From contig CAXBPC010000007.1 of the NCBI GenBank assembly GCA_963977525.1, positions 62,001-126,000 of the forward strand: 64,000 nucleotides of DNA, in the 5' to 3' direction. Source of the stretch: Ancylomarina sp963977525 (GTDB lineage Bacteria; Bacteroidota; Bacteroidia; Bacteroidales; Marinifilaceae). Positions 9,575 through 17,868 of the stretch are shown piece after piece (positions within the stretch are counted from its first letter, which is position 1; the number at the start of each line of letters is the position of its first letter). A program made the position numbers and the translations under genes. The notes beneath the pieces are model-generated. The model was given only the letters and a program-made list of their open reading frames with translations. It had not been told where the DNA came from and made no database searches.

Positions 9575-10117
9575 TTAATCTTCTAGATAAAGATCAATTA
9601 AGCCTTCTGGGGTTTTCATGGTGATGGATTTATCTTCCTCATCAATTTCGATGAAATTATCTTCAGAAAAAGGAATCATCACCTCTTGACCATTTAGTTC
9701 CAATACCATAACCACATTACCAGAATAGTCTTGAATATCTTCGATAACACCTATCACACCTCTTTCTTCGTCGATATAAGTAAAACCGATAAGCGCACTG
9801 GCTTCAATTTCTTCTTTATCTTCAAAATAATCTGGTGCATCCTTAAAAGGAACATAAATTTCGCAACCTATAAATCGAGTTGCTTTTGCTTCGTCATCCA
9901 TATCCTCGAGAAGAATACGAACGGAGGCATGGTTTCTTGGAGTTAAACCATTGGGGGTAATAAAAAAAGGAACCAGTCCCCCGTCGATATCGACAAGAAC
10001 TGATTCCAATTTATATTTTTCGAGAAGATCGCTAGATTTTTTTGCTACAAGTTCACCTTTTACTCCATGAGTTTTGACGAAACTCCCTACAAAAAAACAA
10101 TCTTCCTTCTTAAACAT
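9575..10117 (-). CDS. rimM: Ribosome maturation factor RimM
   Basis: The 180-residue protein assists 30S maturation by binding S19 near the 16S head. The N-terminal RimM barrel carries CFFVGSFVKTHGVKGELV, and the C-terminal PRC-like barrel carries VIEDIQDYSGNVVMVL and VMIPFSEDNF. I start it at the ATG at 10117 (MFKKEDCFF). The frame stays open upstream, but there it overlaps rpsP in another frame and encodes low-complexity Leu/Lys sequence. Only 10 bp separate it from the rpsP stop, giving the usual rpsP-rimM operon. Confidence 0.93.
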   Translation of the reverse strand: MFKKEDCFFVGSFVKTHGVKGELVAKKSSDLLEKYKLESVLVDIDGGLVPFFITPNGLTPRNHASVRILLEDMDDEAKATRFIGCEIYVPFKDAPDYFEDKEEIEASALIGFTYIDEERGVIGVIEDIQDYSGNVVMVLELNGQEVMIPFSEDNFIEIDEEDKSITMKTPEGLIDLYLED

Positions 10118-10127
10118 GCAATTTGAA

Positions 10128-10679
10128 TTAAGCTTCAGTAGTTTCTGTTCCTTCTTCTTTTGCAGCTTCTTCTTTAGGAGCATTTTTTGCAGCTTCAGCA
10201 GCAGCAATTTCAGCAGCAGCATCTGTAGCTTTCTTTGCAATAGCTTCTGCTCTATCAGTAGAAACCTTAGTTTCTGCATCAAAACGAGCTTTAGCTGAAT
10301 CAGTCGCAGCAGTAGAAAGACCTTCTTTCTTAGCGTTGATTTTTGCTTCTTTCTCTTTCATCCAAGCTTCGAATTTTACTTCAGCAGCAGCCTCGTCGAA
10401 AGAACCTTTTTTAACACCACCTTGTAAGTGCTTCTTCATCATCACACCTTCGTATGATAAAATTGCTCTTGCAGTGTCAGTTGGCTGTGCACCATTGTTT
10501 AACCAAGTCAATGCTTTGTCAAAGTCAAGGTTAATGGTAGCTGGGTTAGTATTAGGATTGTAAGATCCAATACGCTCAATGTACTTACCATCACGTGGCG
10601 CTCTGCTATCTGCTACCACAATGTGGTAAAATGGTCTACTTTTGCGACCATGTCGGGCTAATCTAATCTTTGTTGCCAT
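10128..10679 (-). CDS. rpsP: 30S ribosomal protein S16 with long C-terminal tail
   Basis: S16 itself is the first 80 or so residues (MATKIRLARHGRKSRPFYHI onward). It is followed by about 100 residues of Ala/Lys/Glu-rich sequence ending in KEEAAKEEGTETTEA. Canonical S16 has about 80-90 residues. Extended S16 forms are common in Bacteroidota, so the extension is expected for the phylum though its role is unknown. It is first in the rpsP-rimM operon, with a CAAAGATA (-7 element on the minus strand) about 60 bp before its start. Confidence 0.95.
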   Translation of the reverse strand: MATKIRLARHGRKSRPFYHIVVADSRAPRDGKYIERIGSYNPNTNPATINLDFDKALTWLNNGAQPTDTARAILSYEGVMMKKHLQGGVKKGSFDEAAAEVKFEAWMKEKEAKINAKKEGLSTAATDSAKARFDAETKVSTDRAEAIAKKATDAAAEIAAAEAAKNAPKEEAAKEEGTETTEA

Positions 10680-10736
10680 AGCTTTTTAAATATAAATAGT
10701 TATAAAATTGCTTTTATTAAGCGCGACAAAGATACA

Positions 10737-10744
10737 TGTTTATT
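10737..10744 (-). promoter_or_regulatory. Likely -7 element for rpsP-rimM
   Basis: On the minus strand this reads TATCTTTG, a full match to TAnnTTTG, 58 bp upstream of the rpsP start. A -33 partner is not obvious. Confidence 0.5.
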
Positions 10745-10888
10745 TCTGATAAAAAATAGCTTTCTCAAATATTTTCAATCACTTATAAAAGAGATAGATC
10801 AACTCCTAACCATCCTCATTATTAATTCATATTGAAGAATCAATTTCGAAGCTAGATCTAAATGATTCAGAATTCCACAAGAATTCCC

Positions 10889-10896
10889 TATTTTTG
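10889..10896 (+). promoter_or_regulatory. Likely -7 element for the CPBP protease gene
   Basis: TATTTTTG matches TAnnTTTG and lies 27 bp before the ATG at 10923. No clear -33 element. Confidence 0.45.
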
Positions 10897-10922
10897 TTTC
10901 ACAACATGAAAAAGATGTAGCT

Positions 10923-11849
10923 ATGTTTAAAGGTCAATTTTCTCAACTATCATATTTCAATCAAATTCTATTAAGCCTTAGCTTGGTAGTGGGAATCAGT
11001 TTTGTCCTTCTTTTTGTGGGATCAATATTTTGCTACCTATTCTTCGGAATAAATATCATGACTGATACCAATGCTCTTGATATTAATGGAGCGAATCCAA
11101 ATATTCCTGCTCTAAAATTCTACCAAGCTATATACTCTACAGGCATGTTTATTATTCCTCCTTTTATAATTGCCTTTTTTCTGTCTTTTAATGTTCCCGA
11201 TTATCTTAAAATAAATCAGTTTGCTAAGCCATCAGTATTTTTTCAAGCTTTCCTTCTAACACTATTTGCATTGCCAATTGCAAACATGATGGGCGAACTC
11301 AATTCGCAAATTCATTTTCCTGATTTCTTAAAAGGAACGGAACAATGGATGAGAGATTCTGAAGAACAAGCAGCTTTAGTCACTCAGAAATTCCTAAAAA
11401 TGGATCATTTAGGAGATCTATTAATAAATATATTTCTAATCGCAGTTATTCCTGCACTTGGAGAAGAGCTTCTTTTTAGAGGCGTTCTTCAAAAGCAGCT
11501 GTCAAAGTGGACAGAAAGTGTACATTGGGGAATCTTTATTTCTGCAGTGCTATTCTCTGCTCTACACATGCAGTTTTTTGGTTTCTTCCCACGTCTTTTC
11601 CTAGGAATGCTATTTGGTTACTTATTGGTATGGACTGGATCTTTGTGGGTTCCCATTCTAGCTCATCTTATAAATAATGGTTTAGCCGTAACTGCAAGCT
11701 ATTTTATCGGCAAAGGGCAGTTACCAGAAGAGACTGACGCAATTGGCTCTTCTAATATGATGTGGGAATGGAGTCTTATTTCTTTAGTCCTATTCTGTTA
11801 TCTTGCTTACCAATTATTTAGAACTAGAAAAAGGCAAATCGAGAGTTGA
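10923..11849 (+). CDS. CPBP-family intramembrane glutamic endopeptidase
   Basis: The 308-residue, multi-helix membrane protein has the CPBP/Abi signature. EELLFRG (Glu181-Glu182 and Arg186) is followed by ALHMQFFG with His215 and by LAHLINN with His248, which are the residues proposed to form the Rce1-like active site. About seven hydrophobic stretches span the protein. Members process prenylated proteins, bacteriocins or signalling peptides, but no substrate is hinted at here. The 3' end overlaps the convergent gene on the other strand by 36 bp, so no terminator can lie between the two stops. Confidence 0.9.
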   Translation: MFKGQFSQLSYFNQILLSLSLVVGISFVLLFVGSIFCYLFFGINIMTDTNALDINGANPNIPALKFYQAIYSTGMFIIPPFIIAFFLSFNVPDYLKINQFAKPSVFFQAFLLTLFALPIANMMGELNSQIHFPDFLKGTEQWMRDSEEQAALVTQKFLKMDHLGDLLINIFLIAVIPALGEELLFRGVLQKQLSKWTESVHWGIFISAVLFSALHMQFFGFFPRLFLGMLFGYLLVWTGSLWVPILAHLINNGLAVTASYFIGKGQLPEETDAIGSSNMMWEWSLISLVLFCYLAYQLFRTRKRQIES

Positions 11850-12569
11850 ATGTTGTGCTGATTCAATCTGTTTTTGTCTTTCCAACTCAGATTTTCTCCA
11901 AACATATACTAAGCCATAACGAGAACAAATTTCTCGACGCTCAGCTTCAGGTTTATCTTTATAATAAGTTTCAACATCATTCCAAATATCTAATATCAAC
12001 TGATCAGCCTCATGGCGCCTCTCAGCTACTTGCTCAGAAAAACGCTGTGTATTACTCTGCAATGTTTTTTGATGATTATAAGCATCTTTAAACTTATCAC
12101 AATTCACACGCACAAGAGCAATTGAAGGACTATAAATTGGATTCCCTCCAGCTGTAATACGTAAACGCTCCCCTTCAATCATTTTTTGTCCCCACTCAAT
12201 CAGCCTAGCATCCTTAACCAAAGTTGGAATACTTTGAGAATCGATATTTAAACCGTAGAATTCTCTCACTTCAGACTTTAACTCTTCGCGGGCAATAGTA
12301 AAATTTAAGACTTGAATAAAGTGAGATACATAAAGCCTAGCCTTCTTTTGCCTTTCGATATATTCCTTACTTTTTACGGATTGCTCGGCAATAGCTTGAT
12401 GGTGATTTTTTATAGCCAATTCAAAATGAGGCAAGAAGTCATGAAGCTTTCTCAACAATATAAACGAAAAACCTAATTCGGAAGATGATAAAATCTCTCC
12501 CATATCTTGAGCAGAGCGCAAAGCTCTTATTCGAGCTAGGTCGGTATTGGGTAGTCTTCTATATGGCAT
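11814..12569 (-). CDS. Conserved hypothetical protein (Bacteroidota type)
   Basis: The 251-residue soluble protein begins with MPYRRLPNTDLARIRAL, an opening I have seen in unassigned Bacteroidota proteins. It is helical and charged. A central ITAGGNPIYSPSIALV segment is its only apparent non-helical core, and the C-terminal third (REICSRYGLVYVWRK) looks conserved. There is no signal peptide or membrane segment. I cannot assign a function. It converges with and overlaps the 3' end of the CPBP protease gene by 36 bp. Confidence 0.75.
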   Translation of the reverse strand: MPYRRLPNTDLARIRALRSAQDMGEILSSSELGFSFILLRKLHDFLPHFELAIKNHHQAIAEQSVKSKEYIERQKKARLYVSHFIQVLNFTIAREELKSEVREFYGLNIDSQSIPTLVKDARLIEWGQKMIEGERLRITAGGNPIYSPSIALVRVNCDKFKDAYNHQKTLQSNTQRFSEQVAERRHEADQLILDIWNDVETYYKDKPEAERREICSRYGLVYVWRKSELERQKQIESAQHSTLDLPFSSSK

Positions 12570-12720
12570 AGCAGGTCGTCTTTAGCGTGATTTATACGAA
12601 GATATAAATTTTAACTAAAGAGATGAGGGTATTCGCAGCATCACACTTTGTCATTTTATGAACAACACATAAAAGCTTACCAAAATGATTCTCTGTTAAA
12701 CAAAATGCTAAAGACAAAAA

Positions 12721-12746
12721 AAAGGCTGCCCATAAGGGCAGCCTTT
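12721..12746 (-). terminator. Terminator after the TonB receptor/lipoprotein pair
   Basis: A perfect 11-bp stem (12721-12731 with 12736-12746) has an ATAA loop. On the minus strand it is followed by a run of T residues, 23 bp beyond the lipoprotein stop. Confidence 0.92.
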
Positions 12747-12769
12747 ATAATTAAATAATCTAATATCGA

Positions 12770-14401
12770 TTAGTTATCTTCAACGGCTTCTAACTTAATA
12801 GTAGCTGTACCATTGGTACCATCATAGTAATTATACGTTACTTCGTATACATCACCAACAGCTAATTCAAAGTTCGCCTTTAAAATCTTAGTGATTTTAG
12901 GAATAATTTCAGCATCAACTTCCTCAGGTGTCATACCCTTGATATAGAAATTATCATATTGACCATCACCAACCATGTCATAATTTTCATCAGTTAAAGC
13001 ATGCGTTACAGTAGCATCCTTTTCTGATTTGATTAGCTTGATAGGAGGAACGTAAGCCCATGCTTTATCTTTAAATGCAACAATAGCACTACCATCAACA
13101 ACGGTTGCAGTTAAAATCCACTTAAGCTCTTGCGCAAAAGTATATTCATCTACACGCAATTCTGTTACACCTGAATTATAATACTTATATGCAATAATTT
13201 TAGTGTCACCTCCTTGAGCATATATCCACTTAGTATTCATAAATGCAGGTAGATAATTAGCTGGCTCCATACTAGAGTCAAAGTTATCATACTTACCAGG
13301 GAATCCTGAATCTTCTCCCATAGCATCATAATCTTCTGATTCTAATCTGTAAATATCATCTTCAATTTTCCAGTCAGTTCCATCAAACATATACAACTCG
13401 TGCATAGTATTAACGTAAAGACTACCAATTTTTGCAAATTCCGGATTAGGTCCATCAGAAGTACATTCGAACATAACAACTTTATCCTTGTCAGCCCCAT
13501 CATATACACTATATTCAACAATGTATGTAATTTTTTTACCTGCTCCATCAAGAATTTGTGCATCAGGAAATTTAGCTTTTAAAGCAACGATTACAGCCTC
13601 AGTTTGACGGTCGTAGATTAGATCTTCTAGATCATCATCGCTCATATCTTTATAGTCATCATACGCGCTCCATTTGTATAATCTACCATCAAAGTTGTTG
13701 TTGTAAGTACTTACTCCATAATAATATTCAGAAGTACCATACTTAGCATCAACAAGGTGTTTCTTGTCATCATCAGCTTTTATCATTTCAAGAATAACCT
13801 CAAAATCAGCATTACCCATTACAAATTTTTCAAAAGCTTCAATTGAAACATCTTCAAACTTATAACTTTTACTTGCTGCACCTTTTGAAATGAACTTCTG
13901 AACATCACCTTCTTCTGCACCAGTATGAGCAGCTTTTAAAATCTCATCAACTTTATCGCCTGATTTTACATCAGAAGTAAAGTATCCAAGATCAGCTACA
14001 ACACCACCTACAGCAGCATATTCATCAGCACTTACTTCGTGCTTGTTACTATAATTTGAAAACGCTTCAGATTTACCTCTGTAGAAATCGAACCAAACTT
14101 TATATTCATTTCCAGCTTCTCCGTATAACATTTTGTTAGTCAATATCTCTGGAAGGAAATCAGCAGCAGCCTGATATTTTGAGAAGTTCTTGTACTTGGC
14201 AACATTCTCGTCCGATGATAATTCAAAATCGGCATCAGTTAGTCTGTAGCCATCCGCAATAAGCGTTTTATCTGAGAAAAATTTAGCATCAGCCAATTCA
14301 TCAGCATTGGCTTCATCGATTTCATCATAAACATCTTCCATTGGATCACAAGCAGTGAAAATCAACGCAAGGAAAGATGCCATATATAATAATTTCTTCA
14401 T
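12770..14401 (-). CDS. Large lipoprotein partner of the TonB-dependent receptor
   Basis: The 543-residue protein has a signal ending LALIFTAC (Cys at about residue 18) followed by the acidic DPMEDVYDEIDEANADE. It is an envelope, probably surface-exposed, lipoprotein. It is acidic and rich in Tyr/Asp, with repeated short modules of the form YxYxVxYxxYDG (for example YEVTYNYYDGTNG near the C-terminus and YIVEYSVYDGADK in the middle), suggesting duplicated beta domains. It is not a SusD/RagB homologue by eye. Only 31 bp separate it from the upstream receptor gene, so the two likely act as an uptake pair. The ligand is unknown. Confidence 0.8.
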   Translation of the reverse strand: MKKLLYMASFLALIFTACDPMEDVYDEIDEANADELADAKFFSDKTLIADGYRLTDADFELSSDENVAKYKNFSKYQAAADFLPEILTNKMLYGEAGNEYKVWFDFYRGKSEAFSNYSNKHEVSADEYAAVGGVVADLGYFTSDVKSGDKVDEILKAAHTGAEEGDVQKFISKGAASKSYKFEDVSIEAFEKFVMGNADFEVILEMIKADDDKKHLVDAKYGTSEYYYGVSTYNNNFDGRLYKWSAYDDYKDMSDDDLEDLIYDRQTEAVIVALKAKFPDAQILDGAGKKITYIVEYSVYDGADKDKVVMFECTSDGPNPEFAKIGSLYVNTMHELYMFDGTDWKIEDDIYRLESEDYDAMGEDSGFPGKYDNFDSSMEPANYLPAFMNTKWIYAQGGDTKIIAYKYYNSGVTELRVDEYTFAQELKWILTATVVDGSAIVAFKDKAWAYVPPIKLIKSEKDATVTHALTDENYDMVGDGQYDNFYIKGMTPEEVDAEIIPKITKILKANFELAVGDVYEVTYNYYDGTNGTATIKLEAVEDN

Positions 14402-14432
14402 CTGTCTTTTTTTTAAATTTAACGAAAGGTGA

Positions 14433-16982
14433 TTAAAATTTAACTTTTAAACCTGTTGACCAAGTTCTGCCAAATCCGTAGTATACCAATGCTTCACTTG
14501 CAGTATGGAAATCACCATCTTGAGCTTTAGAAACATACTCTACATCAAATACGTTATTCATATTTCCATACATAGAAGCGCTAAGACCTGCAATTTCAAA
14601 CTTGTAACGGAAGCCTAAATCAATTAAGCTAACATCTGGCAATTCCCAAGCATCACCGATATTATCAGTTCTGGTTCTTTTTGTTGCATCAAAATCAGCA
14701 TAGTGATTTCCGAAGTATCCGTAATCAGCACTAATAGTAAAATTAGGTAACACCTCATAGCTTACAGCTAAAGAAGCTGATAATTGAGCTGAGTTTCCTA
14801 CGTGAACATCTTTCAGATAAGCAGTAAATTCACCAATTAAATTCTGATCTTCATCAAATACTACCGCATTTACATCGTCCTCGTAAATCCAATCGCCAAC
14901 TGAAATCATACCACTAAGAGTTAATTTCTTCGTTGGCTTGTATTCTGCTTCAACCTCGATACCTTGATGAAGTTGGTTCAAACCAGAAATATTTACAAGC
15001 TCACCTTGATAACTCTTTACAAGACCACGGTCTTTCCAGCTTGTACGATATAAATTCACCTTACCGGTAAAATTAGATGTCGTATATCCGTAACCAATTT
15101 CTGTTGTAATGATTTTTTCATAATCAACATCCTTATTAACAGTATTCCCATAATTAACAAATACATTGTTGAAATACGGTGTTCTCTGAACATAACCTCC
15201 ATTAACAAAAATATTATGAATTGAGTTGATTTTATAATTAAAACCAGCTTTCACATTCCAAGGGAAAAAATGCTCCCAATCAGTTTCCTGACTACCTGGT
15301 GCATACTGGAAATAATCTACACGTTTGTATGATTTTCTAGAAAGCGCTGCAGAAACGAATGCTGAATAATCATCAGTTACATATTCTGTTTGTCCGAAAA
15401 GACCGGTATATAAAACTTTACCATCGTTGTAATAAGAATATTTATCGTCTTTTTTCAACCATTTGTTAGGATCACGGTTATCGTTTGAATCATCAAGGAA
15501 GAAAGCACCACCTAATAAGTCATCAACTTCTCTATAGTGTTTACCTACATAGTAACGAGCATCAACACCAGCAGTAAAGATAAATTGCTTATAGTTTTTA
15601 GTTAAAGTTGATAATAATCCACTCCAAGTATGATTATTAACCGAGTTTCCAATAATTGCCTGAGACCCCTCAGCTGTATAAGTTGCATTTCGAGCAGCAA
15701 CACCGTCAAAGTCCAATAAACCATCACCAGTTCTCATGATCTCTGGATCATCTGCACCAGTTCTGTTATTAACTTTTAACCATACATCTTGTTCCCCAGA
15801 AACTCTTCTACCTCCACCTGAACCGATAGATACATAAAGAGAAGTTGTTAAAGTTGTTTCATCATTAATAGTCCAGTAGTCATTTAATTGAGCAACTGGC
15901 TTGTGATAATAGTTGTAACCATATCCACCACCATATTGCTTACCATCGCGAATACCATAATCAGAACTGTATTTGAATTCATCCTTATTATCGCGATACT
16001 GCTGAATAGTGTGCTTGTTACCACGCTGATTGTGCCACTGTGGCGCACCTGTGATCATTAATGCTAAAGTATGTTTATCGTTGATCTTTTTTGAAACATT
16101 AGCGAAATAGTTCCAAGCATCAAACTCGGTACCTTTAGCCCATAAATTACCATATGTATGAGAACCCAAAAGAGTAACAGCCCAACCATTATCCATCATA
16201 CCTGTAGAAACAGAGAACAATTGTTTTCTATAACCATCATTCGCAACAGAAGTTTTAACAAGTCCACCTTTTTTAGCATCAGTTGATTTAGTTAGTACAT
16301 TAATAGTACCACCCACTGAAGATAATCCAAGCTTTGATGCTCCTAAACCTCTTTGCACTTGCATTGTTCTTGTAACATCAGAAAGACCTGCCCAGTTCGA
16401 CCAGTATACTTTCCCAGTTTCCATATCATTAACAGGAATACCATTAAATAAAACTCCAACATTGTTCGAGTCAAATCCACGTACATAAACAGTAGCATCA
16501 CCAAATCCACCACCTTCTTTCGAAGTATAAACAGATGGTGTTGCTTTTAGAATTTCAGGAAATTCCTGAGAACCCAGTTTGCTCTCTATAACATCCGCTG
16601 AAATTGTAGATACTGCAATTGGAGTTTGACGGTCAGTAACGATGGAAGCCATTACGCTTACTTCATTTAGACCAATAGCATCTGATTCTAATTTAATTGT
16701 TCCGAAATCTTGTGTTCCATTTAATGTAAGCTCCTGATCAAGAAAACCCACAAAAGTCACTAAAAGTGTTTTTGTTCCATCAGGCACCTCAAATACAAAG
16801 ACTCCATTAAAATCGGTAATAGTTCCTGTTGCTGTACCAGGAATAATAACAGAAGCACCAGGTAAAGTTTCATTGGTACTACCATCTACAACCACCCCTT
16901 TCACAGTGGTTTGAGCAATAGCTGCAACAGACAACATCATAAGTGCTGCCATTGACAAAATACTTCTCATCGCTTTTTTCAT
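14433..16982 (-). CDS. TonB-dependent receptor with N-terminal carboxypeptidase-regulatory-like domain
   Basis: The 849-residue outer-membrane receptor has a cleavable signal (about residues 1-23). A CarboxypepD-reg-like domain follows (TVKGVVVDGSTNETLPGASV, about 25-110). Next come a plug domain with VYVRGFDSNNVGVLFNGIPV and a 22-strand-type barrel ending with a terminal aromatic strand (GLKVKF). It moves a ligand across the outer membrane using TonB/ExbB/ExbD energy. At about 850 residues it is shorter than SusC-type receptors (about 1000), and its partner lipoprotein is not SusD-like, so it is probably not a polysaccharide system. A long upstream region with repeated motifs precedes it. 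Confidence 0.92.
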   Translation of the reverse strand: MKKAMRSILSMAALMMLSVAAIAQTTVKGVVVDGSTNETLPGASVIIPGTATGTITDFNGVFVFEVPDGTKTLLVTFVGFLDQELTLNGTQDFGTIKLESDAIGLNEVSVMASIVTDRQTPIAVSTISADVIESKLGSQEFPEILKATPSVYTSKEGGGFGDATVYVRGFDSNNVGVLFNGIPVNDMETGKVYWSNWAGLSDVTRTMQVQRGLGASKLGLSSVGGTINVLTKSTDAKKGGLVKTSVANDGYRKQLFSVSTGMMDNGWAVTLLGSHTYGNLWAKGTEFDAWNYFANVSKKINDKHTLALMITGAPQWHNQRGNKHTIQQYRDNKDEFKYSSDYGIRDGKQYGGGYGYNYYHKPVAQLNDYWTINDETTLTTSLYVSIGSGGGRRVSGEQDVWLKVNNRTGADDPEIMRTGDGLLDFDGVAARNATYTAEGSQAIIGNSVNNHTWSGLLSTLTKNYKQFIFTAGVDARYYVGKHYREVDDLLGGAFFLDDSNDNRDPNKWLKKDDKYSYYNDGKVLYTGLFGQTEYVTDDYSAFVSAALSRKSYKRVDYFQYAPGSQETDWEHFFPWNVKAGFNYKINSIHNIFVNGGYVQRTPYFNNVFVNYGNTVNKDVDYEKIITTEIGYGYTTSNFTGKVNLYRTSWKDRGLVKSYQGELVNISGLNQLHQGIEVEAEYKPTKKLTLSGMISVGDWIYEDDVNAVVFDEDQNLIGEFTAYLKDVHVGNSAQLSASLAVSYEVLPNFTISADYGYFGNHYADFDATKRTRTDNIGDAWELPDVSLIDLGFRYKFEIAGLSASMYGNMNNVFDVEYVSKAQDGDFHTASEALVYYGFGRTWSTGLKVKF

Positions 16983-17651
16983 AAAATGAATTGTTAGATT
17001 AGTAATCTTGTGGCGGTTAGTCCACAGAAAAACGTTTCACTCTCATTAAGAGTTCTGGATTACAGAATGGTTGTTGAATTCAATCGTTTTCACTCTTGGA
17101 ATTCGTCCACAAAAATGGTTAGTTAAATATGATTTAACAAAAATTAAGAATTCTATTTTCGATCATTCATCGCCTTTTTTCAAATGTTCATCGAAAAAAA
17201 TGTGATTCAGCCATCTATAACAGACTTTTTCCTCCGATTTAACGATTGACAAAATGAATTAATAACACTAAGAATAAAATTCTTGAATTGGGGATTTGAA
17301 TATAGTACTTTTCAACAAACATAAATGTATCATTTTGATTTAAAGATGGTAAAGCAAATCGTAATAAAAATAAGAATCTTCTACACAGCTTGTAGAATCA
17401 GGATTCAAAGCCTTTTTTTTAAAGCGTCTAAATATGATTTTTGTCATTTTTAATACTCATCACTCAATAAACTATATTCATCAACTCTTTTTTCTTAAAT
17501 TTTTATACCACACCTATTTTTTAGAACTTCTACTCTGCAAAACAATAGAAATAATCAATCATTGGTGTTAATTCAACATTAAGATATTAAATAGAAAACG
17601 TTTCCTTAAAATTAAATCACACAGAATTAGTGTATTCAAAAAAATAAACTG

Positions 17652-17659
17652 TACTTTTG
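17652..17659 (+). promoter_or_regulatory. Likely -7 element for typA, giving a leader of about 200 nt
   Basis: TACTTTTG followed by CAG is a full match to TAnnTTTG. It lies 209 bp before the typA ATG, and no better element is closer. The predicted transcript therefore has a long 5' leader. Confidence 0.5.
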
Positions 17660-17752
17660 CAGCCGCATTCAAAGTAACGCAACCGATTCTAAAACAATGA
17701 TTTTAACTAGGTTGCTGATTACCAAAAATGTCCAATATTGATTGTAAATTAA

Positions 17753-17770
17753 TTCCGAAAGCATTCGGAA
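17753..17770 (+). other. Perfect hairpin in the typA leader
   Basis: TTCCGAA, loop AGCA and TTCGGAA form a perfect 7-bp stem about 100 nt before the start codon. A second possible pairing, GCAACC with GGTTGC, lies just upstream (about 17680-17716). There is no T run after it, so it is not a simple terminator. Confidence 0.55.
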
Positions 17771-17868
17771 GATTCACTTTTTGCAATTTGTATTAAACAT
17801 CATCTTGGAGATAAGTTGTGATTAAGATCTGAAATTTGAGATTATCTCCTAGTTAAGCTAATAAGAAC

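Larger units (their letters stand above)
16983..17868. other. 886-bp divergent intergenic region between TonB receptor and typA
   Basis: No gene was found. Near the receptor start, a CGTTTCACTCT-type motif occurs at 17033-17043 and again as CGTTTTCACTCT at 17085-17096, and GTCCACA occurs at about 17020 and 17105. The palindrome AAACGTTT occurs at 17030-17037 and 17596-17603. A 7-bp inverted repeat lies at 17379-17397, followed by a T run. The right third holds the typA promoter and a structured leader. Confidence 0.6.

Noticed and set aside
10118..10282. N-terminal extension of rimM by 55 residues
   Set aside because: The extension runs through the end of rpsP in another frame and gives Leu/Lys low-complexity sequence. 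The ATG at 10117 starts the conserved RimM domain.
12770..14401. SusD/RagB assignment for the lipoprotein beside the TonB receptor
   Set aside because: It lacks the helical TPR-like pattern and typical SusD motifs and is instead Tyr/Asp-rich beta sequence. The receptor is also shorter than SusC.
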